Source of the DNA: an uncultured Veillonellaceae bacterium | Lineage (GTDB): Bacteria > Bacillota > Negativicutes > Veillonellales > Megasphaeraceae | Assembly: GCA_900546795.1 (NCBI GenBank) | Contig: UREG01000028.1 | Coordinates: 1-18,724, forward strand | Direction of reading: 5' to 3' | Length of the DNA stretch: 18,724 nucleotides | Shown: positions 6,842-14,962 of the stretch, piece after piece | How positions within the stretch are numbered: the first letter of the stretch is position 1 | Layout of the letters: each line of letters opens with the position of its first letter | Translations under genes and position numbers: made by a program | Notes under the pieces: model-generated | What the model was told of the DNA's origin: nothing | The model's database searches: none | What the model saw: only the letters and a program-made list of their open reading frames with translations

Positions 6842-7735
6842 TTATTCATAGCCTAATTCCTTAAGCATTCCCGTTTTATTCCGCCAATCCTTCTTTGTTT
6901 TTACCCACAGATCCAGATATACAGAAGAACCCAGCAAGCTCTGTATTTCCTGCCGTGCCAGAGCGCCTACTTCTTTTAGCATCGCTCCATTTTTACCAAT
7001 TACAATCCGCTTCTGCGAATCCCGTTCCACATAAATCGTTGCCCGGATGTATACTTTCTCTTCGCTTCTTGCCTTCATTTCTTCCACTTCGACGGCAATG
7101 GCATGCGGGATTTCTTCTTTGGTATTCAGCAAAATCTTTTCCCGAATAATTTCTGCCGCCAGCAGCCGTTCCGGCTGATCGGTAATCATATCGTCCGGGA
7201 AATATTTCGGCCCTTCTTTCAGTGTCTGCTTTAATGTTTGCAGAAACGCATCTAAATTTATTTCTTCTTTTGCCGATACCGGAATGATTTCTGTAAAATC
7301 ATGCATCGCCGATACAGCGGCAATTTTTTCCAGCAATTTGTCTTTTGGCAGCATATCGATTTTATTCACCAGCAGAAATACAGGAACCTTCACCTGTTTT
7401 ACTTTGTCCAGTATAAACTGATCGCCCGCTCCAAACTTTTCATTAGCCGATATCATAAATACAACGACATCGACCTCTTTTAACGAATCCACCGCAGCCG
7501 ATACCATATACTCGCCCAATTTATGATGCGGTTTATGAATCCCCGGCGTATCCATAAAAATGATTTGGCTGTCTTCATCAGTATAAATACATAAAATTTT
7601 ATTTCTCGTCGTCTGTACTTTATCAGAAACGATAGCGATTTTTTCTTTTATCATCGCATTGATAAGAGTGGACTTCCCTACATTCGGCCGTCCTACTACG
7701 GATACAAATCCTGATTTAAATGCTGTTTTTTTCAT
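6842..7735 (-). CDS. era: GTPase Era
   Basis: Era is a ribosome-assembly GTPase that binds the 3' end of 16S rRNA. The 297-residue protein has a GTPase domain with GRPNVGKS (15-22), the switch region VSDKVQTTRN (36-45), DTPGIH (62-67), NKID (124-127) and SAKE (154-157). A KH RNA-binding domain with IGKNG (246-250) follows. All key residues are intact. The ATG at 7735 has AAGGAG overlapping the ybeY stop codon (9-nt gap), so the two are tightly coupled. A 54-nt gap separates it from the CNNM gene downstream. In many Firmicutes dgkA and cdd sit between ybeY and era. They are absent here. Confidence 0.98.
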   Translation of the reverse strand: MKKTAFKSGFVSVVGRPNVGKSTLINAMIKEKIAIVSDKVQTTRNKILCIYTDEDSQIIFMDTPGIHKPHHKLGEYMVSAAVDSLKEVDVVVFMISANEKFGAGDQFILDKVKQVKVPVFLLVNKIDMLPKDKLLEKIAAVSAMHDFTEIIPVSAKEEINLDAFLQTLKQTLKEGPKYFPDDMITDQPERLLAAEIIREKILLNTKEEIPHAIAVEVEEMKARSEEKVYIRATIYVERDSQKRIVIGKNGAMLKEVGALARQEIQSLLGSSVYLDLWVKTKKDWRNKTGMLKELGYE

Positions 7736-7744
7736 ATACTCTCC

Positions 7745-8215
7745 TTACAGGGCTTCGCCTTCCCGAACGATGCCCAATTCCTGTAAAATAAATTCTTCTT
7801 CTGTCCGCATTTCCTGCTTATCTTCTTCTGTCATATGGTCATATCCTAAGATATGCAGCATGCCATGCGTTGTCAAATAGGCCAACTCCCGCTCAAAGGA
7901 ATGGCCGTACTCCGCAGCCTGCTCTGCAGTCCGTTCCACAGATATAACAATATCGCCCAAAAGCAGCTGTTCTTCACCAGTCATCTCGTCCTCGCCTTCA
8001 TTCAGCGCAAAAGAAAGTACGTCGGTCGGCAGATCTATATTTCTATATTCTTTATTCAGCTGATGAATATGTTCGTTGTCACATAACAAAACACTGATTT
8101 CACTAGTTTCCGGCAGCCCATATACTTCTGCCGCCTTTTGGCATACTTTATCAATAATGTCCGTGTACTCTTTCTTTAAAAGCTCTTCTTTTGCTGCATC
8201 TATAATGACGATCAT
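7745..8215 (-). CDS. ybeY: Endoribonuclease YbeY (16S rRNA maturation, metalloprotein)
   Basis: YbeY is a zinc-dependent RNase acting in 16S rRNA 3'-end maturation and ribosome quality control. The 156-residue protein has the diagnostic HGMLHILGYDH at 117-127, whose three histidines (117, 121, 127) bind the metal, and the upstream block LPTDVLSFA (62-70). The start ATG overlaps the phoH stop in an ATGA at 8212-8215. AAGGAG nine nt upstream lies inside the phoH coding end. Being beside phoH and era, it belongs to the standard ribosome-maturation cluster. Confidence 0.97.
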   Translation of the reverse strand: MIVIIDAAKEELLKKEYTDIIDKVCQKAAEVYGLPETSEISVLLCDNEHIHQLNKEYRNIDLPTDVLSFALNEGEDEMTGEEQLLLGDIVISVERTAEQAAEYGHSFERELAYLTTHGMLHILGYDHMTEEDKQEMRTEEEFILQELGIVREGEAL

Positions 8216-9177
8216 GTCCGTTCACTCCTTTTCTGAAACCGTTCATAAGCCTGCACAATCCGGGAAACCATATCGTGCCGCACCACATCAGTCTCATCAA
8301 AATAGATCATTCCGATCCCCCGCACACCTTTTAATACCTGTTCAGCTTCCACCAGCCCGGACTTGATTCGAATCGGCAGGTCGATCTGCGTCGCATCGCC
8401 GTTTATAACCATGCGGGAGTTATCCCCCATCCGGGTCAAAAACATTTTCATCTGTTCCGGCGTCGTGTTTTGCGCTTCGTCTAAAATAATAAACGCGCTC
8501 TCCAGTGTCCGCCCTCTCATATAGGCCAGCGGCGCCACTTCAATAATATTCTTTGCCTGAAATTTCAAAAACTGCTCGTACCCAAACAAATCTGCCAGCG
8601 CATCGTACAACGGTCTCAAATAAGGGTCTACCTTTTCCTGCATATCCCCGGGAAGGTATCCCAGTTTTTCTCCCGCTTCTACCGCCGGCCGAGTCAGTAC
8701 AATTCGATCTACCATGCGATTTTTCAAATAAAACGCTGCCATCGCTACGGCAAGATACGTTTTCCCCGTACCTGCCGGGCCGATGCCAAACGTTACCAAG
8801 TTCGTACGTATCGAATCTACATATCGTTTTTGCCCCCATGTTTTGGGTTTGATCACACGGCCTTTTGCTGTAATGTTAACCGTATCTTCGTATAAAGCGC
8901 GCAGCTCCTCTGCCCGGCCTTCCCGAACCATGGTAATCGTAAACCGTATATGATGAGGCGTTATCCTTGTGTTTTCCTTAAATAAATAAGATAACTCCCG
9001 CAGCACTTCCAGTACCTTTTGTACTTCCGCTTCTTCCCCCATCACCAGGATCTTTTCACCCCGGCCGATAATACGGCAGTCCGGAAACTGTTTCTGCAAA
9101 TACCGCAGGTTTTCATCTTTTGCCCCGGCTACCGCTCTGGCTTCCTCAATACTGGCACATATAAAAGTCGTTTCCAT
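8212..9177 (-). CDS. PhoH family ATPase (PhoL type)
   Basis: This is a cytoplasmic P-loop ATPase of the PhoH/PhoL family, commonly encoded next to ybeY. A role in RNA metabolism is inferred for the family. The start at 9177 gives 321 residues (METTFICAS...), with AAGGAG seven to eight nt upstream. A longer in-frame reading to 9309 would run into the upstream gene and is rejected. An N-terminal region (about 25-100) resembling the family's KH-like part precedes the ATPase core: Walker A GPAGTGKT (133-140), LTRPAVEAGEKLGYLPGD (161-178), MRGRTL (220-225), Walker B-like DEAQN (233-237) and NGDATQIDLP (259-268). It follows the YtqA-like gene by 11 nt and overlaps ybeY by 4 nt. Confidence 0.95.
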   Translation of the reverse strand: METTFICASIEEARAVAGAKDENLRYLQKQFPDCRIIGRGEKILVMGEEAEVQKVLEVLRELSYLFKENTRITPHHIRFTITMVREGRAEELRALYEDTVNITAKGRVIKPKTWGQKRYVDSIRTNLVTFGIGPAGTGKTYLAVAMAAFYLKNRMVDRIVLTRPAVEAGEKLGYLPGDMQEKVDPYLRPLYDALADLFGYEQFLKFQAKNIIEVAPLAYMRGRTLESAFIILDEAQNTTPEQMKMFLTRMGDNSRMVINGDATQIDLPIRIKSGLVEAEQVLKGVRGIGMIYFDETDVVRHDMVSRIVQAYERFQKRSERT

Positions 9178-9188
9178 ACTCTGCTCCT

Positions 9189-10136
9189 TTATAAGAACTT
9201 GCGTACTTCCCGTCCGCCAAGATAATTGCATAAATCGCCTTGCACCGCATCCAATTCTTCCATGCGCGCATCGATCATATCCCGAATTTTCCACCATCCC
9301 ATCGACCAATTGGCAAACAGCGTATTTTCTTCCGGCACCCGGCCGATCAAACGCTGCAGGACGATGTCTTTGCGAAGGTGGCGCAAAAACAATACTACCC
9401 TCTCCACATATTCTTCTGCACTGACCATTTCAAACTGCTTCTCTTCATACCACTTTGCCATAACCGTATTTTTAATAATGTACAGAGCATGAAGTTTTAC
9501 CTGCTCAATCGGCAGCGCCGACAGTACTTTCGCACTTTCGACTGCGTCCAGGCGATCGTCCCACGGCAGATTCAAAATCAAATGAGTGCAAATCGAAAAG
9601 GAATACCTCTGTATCGAAAGCACCGCATCAATAAATTCTCCCATCGTATGACCGCGGTTGATTTTCTTTAATGTATGTGCATTGACGGTCTGCAGTCCCA
9701 GTTCAATATATATATCCACCTGGTAACGCGTCTTTATTTCCTGCAATATATCCAGATATACCGAATGAATGCAGTCCGGTCTTGTCGCAATCGCGATCCC
9801 AACGACCGCTTCATGCTGAGCTGCCTCTTCCATATAAGCCCGGAACTTTTCCGGTGATAAATAGGTGTTGCTGAAGTTTTGGAAATAGGTAATATATTTT
9901 TTTGCTTTATATTTCGGAGCGATATGCGCGATATTTTTTTCTATCTGCTCCGTAACGGTCATCGTCGCCGGCAAATTCTCATATCCCGCTCCGATCTCTC
10001 CGCAAAATACGCATCCTGATTTTCCGCAGCTTCCGTCTCGATTAGGACAGGTTACCGGAATGCTCGTCGGCAGTTTATATACTTTTTCTCCGTATTTTTC
10101 CTTTAAAAAATCGGAGTACACTTGATATCGGCTCAT
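9189..10136 (-). CDS. Radical SAM protein of the YtqA/YhcC (TIGR01212-like) family
   Basis: This is a radical S-adenosylmethionine enzyme. The cluster ligands read CPNRDGSCGKSGCVFC (residues 30-45). I take C30, C42 and C45 as the 4Fe-4S ligands in the CX11CX2C spacing typical of this family; C37 is extra. Other family features are YFQNFSNTYL (near 85-95), IATRPDCI (near 116-123), YIELGLQT (near 142-149) and the tail WSMGWWKIRDMIDARMEELDA. Bacillus YtqA has been proposed to act in wobble-uridine modification of tRNA. I apply that here only by family. The start at 10136 gives 315 residues and forms an ATGA overlap with the preceding gene. GGGAGG five nt upstream favours it over the ATG at 10148, which would overlap that site. 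Confidence 0.9.
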   Translation of the reverse strand: MSRYQVYSDFLKEKYGEKVYKLPTSIPVTCPNRDGSCGKSGCVFCGEIGAGYENLPATMTVTEQIEKNIAHIAPKYKAKKYITYFQNFSNTYLSPEKFRAYMEEAAQHEAVVGIAIATRPDCIHSVYLDILQEIKTRYQVDIYIELGLQTVNAHTLKKINRGHTMGEFIDAVLSIQRYSFSICTHLILNLPWDDRLDAVESAKVLSALPIEQVKLHALYIIKNTVMAKWYEEKQFEMVSAEEYVERVVLFLRHLRKDIVLQRLIGRVPEENTLFANWSMGWWKIRDMIDARMEELDAVQGDLCNYLGGREVRKFL

Positions 10137-11860
10137 AGTTCCTCCCATAAATACCAGGTCACGCTTCCATCTTCTCCTTTATGCCCCAGCGCATATGCAG
10201 GCTCACTGCATTCTTTTTTCCACAGCTGCCGCACCGTATCTGCTGAAATGCGCACGATCTGAATCTCGCCTTTTACCTTTTTCCAATCCGTAAATACATA
10301 GTCCGGAATATACCTGCGCACCCGTGCTTCATCTCGATAAAATATATCTGTTGCGCTGCGCGGCGCTTCTTCAATCGCAAGGACAGCCGGCTTTACTTTA
10401 AACCCAAAGAAAGACAGTACATCCAGACGCAGCATATCCAAAAGAAGCTCGGCTTTATCCTCATGATACGTTCCGGCAAATCCCTGCAAAAATTCTATCA
10501 GCCGCTGATCGCCGACACTGATCTGATGCAGCCCCTGCTGCTGCCAGTACCGGGTCATTTTTTCATACAGCACAAAGTAGTTGTCCGCATACATCGGCTC
10601 CAACGCTTCAATATACCGGACAAATTTTCCGCTATTGTGCACTCGTTCAAACACATCTTCCAACACTTTCCAAAATCGCACCGTTTCATAAGAAAGCCAC
10701 GGCGTTTCCAACACTTCATACGGCGCTTTTTTGTCATATTTATATCCGGCGCTTTGATGCAGCTGGATTCCGGAACCTTTAAGCAGTTTCAAAAAACCAA
10801 TCTGCAGAGCATGCGGTTTCATCACATAGATATCATGGAATGACTTTTGCAGTTCTCGCGCCCCTTCATAAGGAAGCCCCACGATTAAATCCAAATGAAG
10901 ATGGATATTTCCCGCTTCCCGAAGCGCAGCCACCGCCCGTGTAATAACCGACCATTCATTGTGCCGGCGAATGGCTTTCAGTGTTTCCTCATGAGAGGAT
11001 TGTATCCCGATTTCCAGCTGCACCCGGCCTTTCGGCATCGCTTTCAGCAGCTGGATATCTTCCTCTTTCAGTAAATCTGCTGCAATTTCCAAATGAAAAT
11101 TAATCGGCTCTGTTACCGTTCGCATATATTCCAACAGACGCCGGTGATGCGCCGGATTACAGTTAAAGGTGCGATCGACAAATTTTATTTGTTTTACTCC
11201 CGCCGCCACAAACTCCTTCAGTTCGCTGATAACCCGATCTGCCGGGAAGAATCGTACCGTATTCCGATTTCCGGACAAACAATACTGGCACTGAAACGGA
11301 CAGCCTCGAGAGCTTTCATAATACATGATTTTATTATCCAGCTTAGGAACGCCTTCCGACCGGTATGGAAACGGAATGCGGCTTAAATCCTTTACTTCAC
11401 AAACCGTTTCATTCCCTATCAGACGGCCGTCATGCCAGCCAAGCACCCCCGGAATATGTTCCGGGATCCGCCCTTCCTTCAGCGTTTGAATCAGTTCGAC
11501 AAACGATTCCTCCCCTTCTCCCTGCACAACATACCGAATGTACGGATATTCTTTTAATATTTCTTTTGCTGTATAACTGACTTCCGGGCCGCCTAATACC
11601 AATATTGTTTCCGGCGCCACCTGATGAAGCAGTTCCGCTACATGAAGAGTCTCTTCAATGTTCCATATATAGCAGGCAAACCCTACTATGTCGCTTTTCT
11701 GCTCATATAAATCACTCAAAATATCATACTCATGCAGATTGATCGTGTATTCCCGCACCTCGGCTTGTATTCCCTTCTCCCTGCAGGCTTCCCGCAAATA
11801 TCGCAAAGCCAGTGAGGAATGAATGAACTTAGCGTTTAGTGTCGTCAGTGTTACTTTCAT
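10133..11860 (-). CDS. B12-binding-domain radical SAM protein (DUF4080-type)
   Basis: This is a three-part enzyme of unknown substrate. Residues about 1-135 look like a cobalamin-binding Rossmann-type domain (DIVGFACYIWNIEET, TILVLGGPEVSY). The classic DxHxxG histidine motif is not visible, as is common in this class. Residues about 175-375 form the radical SAM core, with SSRGCPFQCQYC giving C187, C191 and C194 in the standard CX3CX2C, then IKFVDRTFN and LEIGIQSS. The C-terminal 190 residues correspond to the DUF4080-like extension. I choose the ATG at 11860 (575 residues, MKVTLTTLNAKFIHSSLALRYL) over 11872 because family members start this way and a weak GAGAG lies before it. It is the first gene of the long leftward operon, with a promoter about 40 nt upstream. 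Confidence 0.88.
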   Translation of the reverse strand: MKVTLTTLNAKFIHSSLALRYLREACREKGIQAEVREYTINLHEYDILSDLYEQKSDIVGFACYIWNIEETLHVAELLHQVAPETILVLGGPEVSYTAKEILKEYPYIRYVVQGEGEESFVELIQTLKEGRIPEHIPGVLGWHDGRLIGNETVCEVKDLSRIPFPYRSEGVPKLDNKIMYYESSRGCPFQCQYCLSGNRNTVRFFPADRVISELKEFVAAGVKQIKFVDRTFNCNPAHHRRLLEYMRTVTEPINFHLEIAADLLKEEDIQLLKAMPKGRVQLEIGIQSSHEETLKAIRRHNEWSVITRAVAALREAGNIHLHLDLIVGLPYEGARELQKSFHDIYVMKPHALQIGFLKLLKGSGIQLHQSAGYKYDKKAPYEVLETPWLSYETVRFWKVLEDVFERVHNSGKFVRYIEALEPMYADNYFVLYEKMTRYWQQQGLHQISVGDQRLIEFLQGFAGTYHEDKAELLLDMLRLDVLSFFGFKVKPAVLAIEEAPRSATDIFYRDEARVRRYIPDYVFTDWKKVKGEIQIVRISADTVRQLWKKECSEPAYALGHKGEDGSVTWYLWEEL

Positions 11861-11895
11861 AACTTCTCTCATTTCTGTACAGATTTTTTCATCTT

Positions 11896-11924
11896 ATTAT
11901 ACTGCAAATTACAAATTTTATAAA
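11896..11924 (-). promoter_or_regulatory. Promoter of the leftward radical SAM-phoH-ybeY-era-recO operon
   Basis: Reading leftward, TTTATA (11924-11919, four of six) lies 17 nt before a perfect TATAAT (11901-11896). Predicted start is near 11889, about 30 nt before the ATG at 11860. No other comparably good promoter is visible before the seven-gene run. Confidence 0.65.
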
Positions 11925-12110
11925 TGTTTCCTCTGTATTCTCCCTTTTCTTCTGTTTTCAATCCTGCCCAGCACTCTATTTCCCGGTGTCCGACTTTCCG
12001 CCAGCGCCAATCTGTTTTTCGCTAAAAATCGAATTGCCTGTATGCCAAACGCTCTTCACTATCTTTAGCCGTTCCCATAAACGTTTTACTTTTCCCAACG
12101 GCCAGCATTC
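11925..12110. other. Divergent intergenic region, no gene seen
   Basis: The full gap between the divergent genes is about 320 nt (11861-12182). Promoters occupy both ends. In the middle I see no RNA-gene fold, repeat or riboswitch motif. A minus-strand open frame of about 45 codons (11921-12055) has no ATG start and encodes an arginine/lysine-rich stretch. It is not called as a gene. Confidence 0.5.
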
Positions 12111-12112
12111 TT

Positions 12113-12128
12113 TGGTATACTATATAAT
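12113..12128 (+). promoter_or_regulatory. Probable extended -10 promoter of the NAD synthetase operon
   Basis: TGGTATACT (12113-12121) is an extended -10 element (TGn followed by TATACT), overlapped by a second TATAAT at 12123-12128. No good -35 hexamer lies 16-18 nt upstream of either, so an extended -10 type promoter is the likeliest reading. It is about 60 nt before the start codon. Confidence 0.55.
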
Positions 12129-12182
12129 GTATTATTTAGTTTTATACCCTATATATTTTATCATCAGCAAAAGGAGATCAGC

Positions 12183-14090
12183 ATGCTTCAGATTGCGCTT
12201 GCACAAATACAAGTCCATCCAGGGCAACCAGAAAAAAATTTTCAGGCTATGGTTCGCTGCATTCAAGAGGCCAAAGCCCAGCACGCACACATCATTTTAT
12301 TCCCGGAGTTATGTCTTTCCGGCTATTTGATCGGAGATATGTGGGAAGATCCTGATTTTATTTCCGACTGTCTGTACTACGGCGAAGAGCTGCGCCGTCT
12401 ATCAAAAGATATCACCATCTTATTCGGCAATGTCGGCATAGATCCCAACCGCTGCAATCATGACGGCCGGCCGCGGCGGTACAACGCCTTTTATACAGCA
12501 CACCAAGGCGAATGGAAAGCGCCCATCCACAGTCCTTATCCATTTGCTATAAAAACGCTGCTGCCAAACTACCGGCTTTTTCATGAATCTCGCTGGTTCA
12601 CCAGCCTTTCTGAGTTAGCCGCAGAAGAAAACACCACAGCGGAACATCTTTTATCTCCTATTTTCCTGACATTTCCAAATGGACAGCACCTTACCTTTGC
12701 TCCGCTTCTATGCGAAGACAGCTGGGACGAAAACTATCTAATCCACCCACTGCACAGTCTTTGTCAGTCCTACAGCATTGATTTGGCGGTCAATCTTTCA
12801 GCCTCACCGTTTACTCTCGGCAAAACGCAGCGCCGGCATCGCCTGTTCGCAGACACGCTGTCCCGCTGTCGCCTTCCTTTATTGTATGTAAATTGTACCG
12901 GAATCCAAAATAACGGAAAAAACATCTACACCTTTGACGGCAGCAGCGCTGTCTATACGCATACGGGAGAGCTGATACAGGAAGCCGAAGCTTTTTCCGA
13001 AACACTAGTTTATCTTTCCTTCGATCCCTGTACTAAATCGATAGTTTCTAAATCGGTATTGCAGCCGCCAGCCTCCGATATTTCTCTGCTGTTTCAATCG
13101 CTGCGTTTTGGTATCCAGCAGTTTCTTCGGCAACTCCATATCGACAAAGTCGTTATCGGCATATCCGGCGGCATCGACTCTGCAGTAAATGCCGCCCTTT
13201 ACGCAGCAGTGCTTCCTCCCGAACATCTTCTTCTTGTCAATATACCCAGCCGATACAATTCTACCATTACCAAAGACCTGGCAAAAAAACTAGCGGAAAA
13301 TTTGGGATGTCAATACGGCGTTTTCCCTATTGAAACCAGCGTGCAGCATACTATACAGCAAATAGAAACCACTTCTTTGTTCCAAGGTCAGCATTCTCTG
13401 CCGCCTTGCACACTGTCGCCGTTAGCCAAAGAAAATATTCAGGCCCGCGATCGGTCTTCCCGTATTCTTGCGGGACTGGCAGCAGCTTTTGGCGGCGTTT
13501 TTACCTGCAATGCCAATAAAACCGAACTTTCCATAGGTTATGCTACACTGTACGGCGACGCTTCCGGCTTTCTTGCCGCGACTGCCGATCTGTGGAAAGG
13601 ACAGATTTATGAACTGGCTCACTATTTAAATGAACACGTATATCATCAAGAAGTCATTCCGCAGAAAACGCTTTCCATCGTTCCCAGTGCAGAACTTTCT
13701 TCTAGCCAAAACATTGAAGAAGGAAAAGGCGATCCTCTTATTTACCCGTATCACGACGCATTATTCCGCGCCTTTACAGAGTCGTGGAATCGTCCCTCTC
13801 CGGCAGATATTCTCGACTGGTATCAGCAAGGAATCCTAGAGGAAAAGCTAGGCACTCCTGTCAATGTTTCCGCTCTGTTTCCCGCGGCCGGAGATTTCAT
13901 TGCGGATTTAGAACGCTGGTATACGCTTTTAACCGGATTTTCCGTCGCCAAAAGGATACAAAGCCCGCCGGTGTTATCCGTCAGCCGCCGCGCTTTCGGC
14001 AATGATCGGATGGAATCCCAGCTCCCCCCTTATTTCTCGCGCCGTTATCAAACACTGAAAAATAAACTATTGAAAGGAGATCTTCCATGA
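12183..14090 (+). CDS. nadE: Glutamine-dependent NAD+ synthetase
   Basis: This enzyme makes NAD+ from deamido-NAD, ATP and glutamine, the last step of NAD biosynthesis. The 635-residue protein fuses two domains, as in the glutamine-dependent class. An N-terminal nitrilase-type glutaminase (about 1-285) has its triad visible as E42 in FPELCLSGY, K124 in KTLLPNY and C177 in LLCEDSW. A C-terminal synthetase domain has the ATP-binding SGGIDS at 328-333 and downstream NANKTELSIGYATLYGD. Both active sites look intact, so it should use glutamine directly. AAGGAG lies seven nt before the ATG. The stop overlaps the next gene's start in ATGA at 14087-14090. It is transcribed opposite to its neighbours on both sides. 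Confidence 0.95.
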   Translation: MLQIALAQIQVHPGQPEKNFQAMVRCIQEAKAQHAHIILFPELCLSGYLIGDMWEDPDFISDCLYYGEELRRLSKDITILFGNVGIDPNRCNHDGRPRRYNAFYTAHQGEWKAPIHSPYPFAIKTLLPNYRLFHESRWFTSLSELAAEENTTAEHLLSPIFLTFPNGQHLTFAPLLCEDSWDENYLIHPLHSLCQSYSIDLAVNLSASPFTLGKTQRRHRLFADTLSRCRLPLLYVNCTGIQNNGKNIYTFDGSSAVYTHTGELIQEAEAFSETLVYLSFDPCTKSIVSKSVLQPPASDISLLFQSLRFGIQQFLRQLHIDKVVIGISGGIDSAVNAALYAAVLPPEHLLLVNIPSRYNSTITKDLAKKLAENLGCQYGVFPIETSVQHTIQQIETTSLFQGQHSLPPCTLSPLAKENIQARDRSSRILAGLAAAFGGVFTCNANKTELSIGYATLYGDASGFLAATADLWKGQIYELAHYLNEHVYHQEVIPQKTLSIVPSAELSSSQNIEEGKGDPLIYPYHDALFRAFTESWNRPSPADILDWYQQGILEEKLGTPVNVSALFPAAGDFIADLERWYTLLTGFSVAKRIQSPPVLSVSRRAFGNDRMESQLPPYFSRRYQTLKNKLLKGDLP

Positions 14091-14962
14091 CCCACACGCC
14101 GATTTTCCGACCGCCCAGCGAAGCGGACAGCCTAATCCTGCAGGTAACCTACGGCTGTTCTCACAACCGCTGTACGTTTTGCGGAATGTACAAAAATACA
14201 ATGTTTCGTCTGCGGCCTTTAGAAGATATCCTTGCAGAAATACAGGAAATCTCCGGCAAATTTCCACAAACACGCCGCATCTTTCTAGCCGATGGGGACG
14301 CGCTGATTTTGCCTCTCGATCGTCTTCTTATCATTTTACAGGCACTTCATTCCAGTTTTCCAAAATTGGCCCGCGTCTCTTCTTATGCGACACCGAAGTC
14401 CTTGCTTCTAAAAACGAAAGAGGAACTGCAGCTTCTTCACCGTCATGGCTTATCGCTTCTCTATGTCGGCATCGAAAGCGGCGACCCGGCTGTCTTGGAA
14501 CGCATACAAAAAGGAGCGTCCCCGCAAATGATCCTCGACGGCTGTTCCCGCGCCATGTCTGCCGGCATGAAACTTTCTGTCACGATCATCATCGGCCTGG
14601 GCGGAAAAGAACACAGCAGCGAACATATCCGGCATACGGCAGATTTGATTTCTGCAATCTCTCCTTCCTATTTCAATGCCCTCACGCTGATGTTATTTCC
14701 CGGCACGCCCTTGTATGAAGAATATGAACAGCAGCAATTCACGCCGCTTACAGAGCGGGAAATGCTCTTGGAGCTGCTCCTTCTTCTCGAAACACTTGCT
14801 CCCAAACGAAGCATGATATTTAGAGCCAATCATCCTTCCAACCTTATTCCCCTGGAAGGCACACTGCCAAAACACAAAGAGAAGCTGCTCCAGCAATTGA
14901 AACAGCTTCTCCCTTATGCAGATGCCTATATAAAAAACACCAATAATACCGGCCCTTATTAA
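14087..14962 (+). CDS. Radical SAM protein of unknown function
   Basis: This 291-residue radical SAM enzyme has a TIM-barrel core and substrate unknown to me. The cluster motif YGCSHNRCTFC places C24, C29 and C32 in CX4CX2C spacing, one residue longer than the common CX3CX2C. I recall the same CSHN-type motif from a family of small Firmicute radical SAM proteins, so it is unlikely to be a defect. Other core features are FLADGDALIL (near 65-74), YVGIESGDP (near 125-133) and TIIIGLGGKEH (near 164-174). There is no large accessory domain, though a short helical tail rich in K/Q/L closes the protein. GAAAGGAGATC precedes the ATG, and the ATGA overlap couples translation to nadE. Its stop codon interlocks with that of the convergent gene. 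Confidence 0.88.
   Translation: MTHTPIFRPPSEADSLILQVTYGCSHNRCTFCGMYKNTMFRLRPLEDILAEIQEISGKFPQTRRIFLADGDALILPLDRLLIILQALHSSFPKLARVSSYATPKSLLLKTKEELQLLHRHGLSLLYVGIESGDPAVLERIQKGASPQMILDGCSRAMSAGMKLSVTIIIGLGGKEHSSEHIRHTADLISAISPSYFNALTLMLFPGTPLYEEYEQQQFTPLTEREMLLELLLLLETLAPKRSMIFRANHPSNLIPLEGTLPKHKEKLLQQLKQLLPYADAYIKNTNNTGPY
14879..14911 (-). terminator. Possible terminator for the leftward 104-residue membrane protein gene
   Basis: A perfect 9-bp stem (GAGAAGCTG at 14879-14887, CAGCTTCTC at 14903-14911) with a 15-nt loop lies inside the 3' end of the plus-strand radical SAM gene. Read leftward it is followed by TTTGTGTTTTGG, a moderate U-rich run, and sits about 50 nt after the 14959 stop codon. 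The repeat may instead be a by-product of the coding sequence (EKLLQQLKQLL), so confidence is low. Confidence 0.35.

Noticed and set aside
9178..9309. Longer phoH reading starting at 9309.
   Set aside because: It would overlap the upstream radical SAM gene by over 100 nt. The METTF start with AAGGAG is well supported.
11921..12055. Minus-strand open frame of 45 codons with a basic peptide in the divergent intergenic region.
   Set aside because: It has no ATG, no ribosome-binding site and runs into the promoter of the downstream operon. A gene remnant cannot be excluded, but nothing supports one.
14179..14718. A 179-codon open frame on the plus strand inside the radical SAM gene.
   Set aside because: It is a shifted frame of a gene with clear family motifs. 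Its translation is low-complexity in R/S/H/P and resembles no protein I know.
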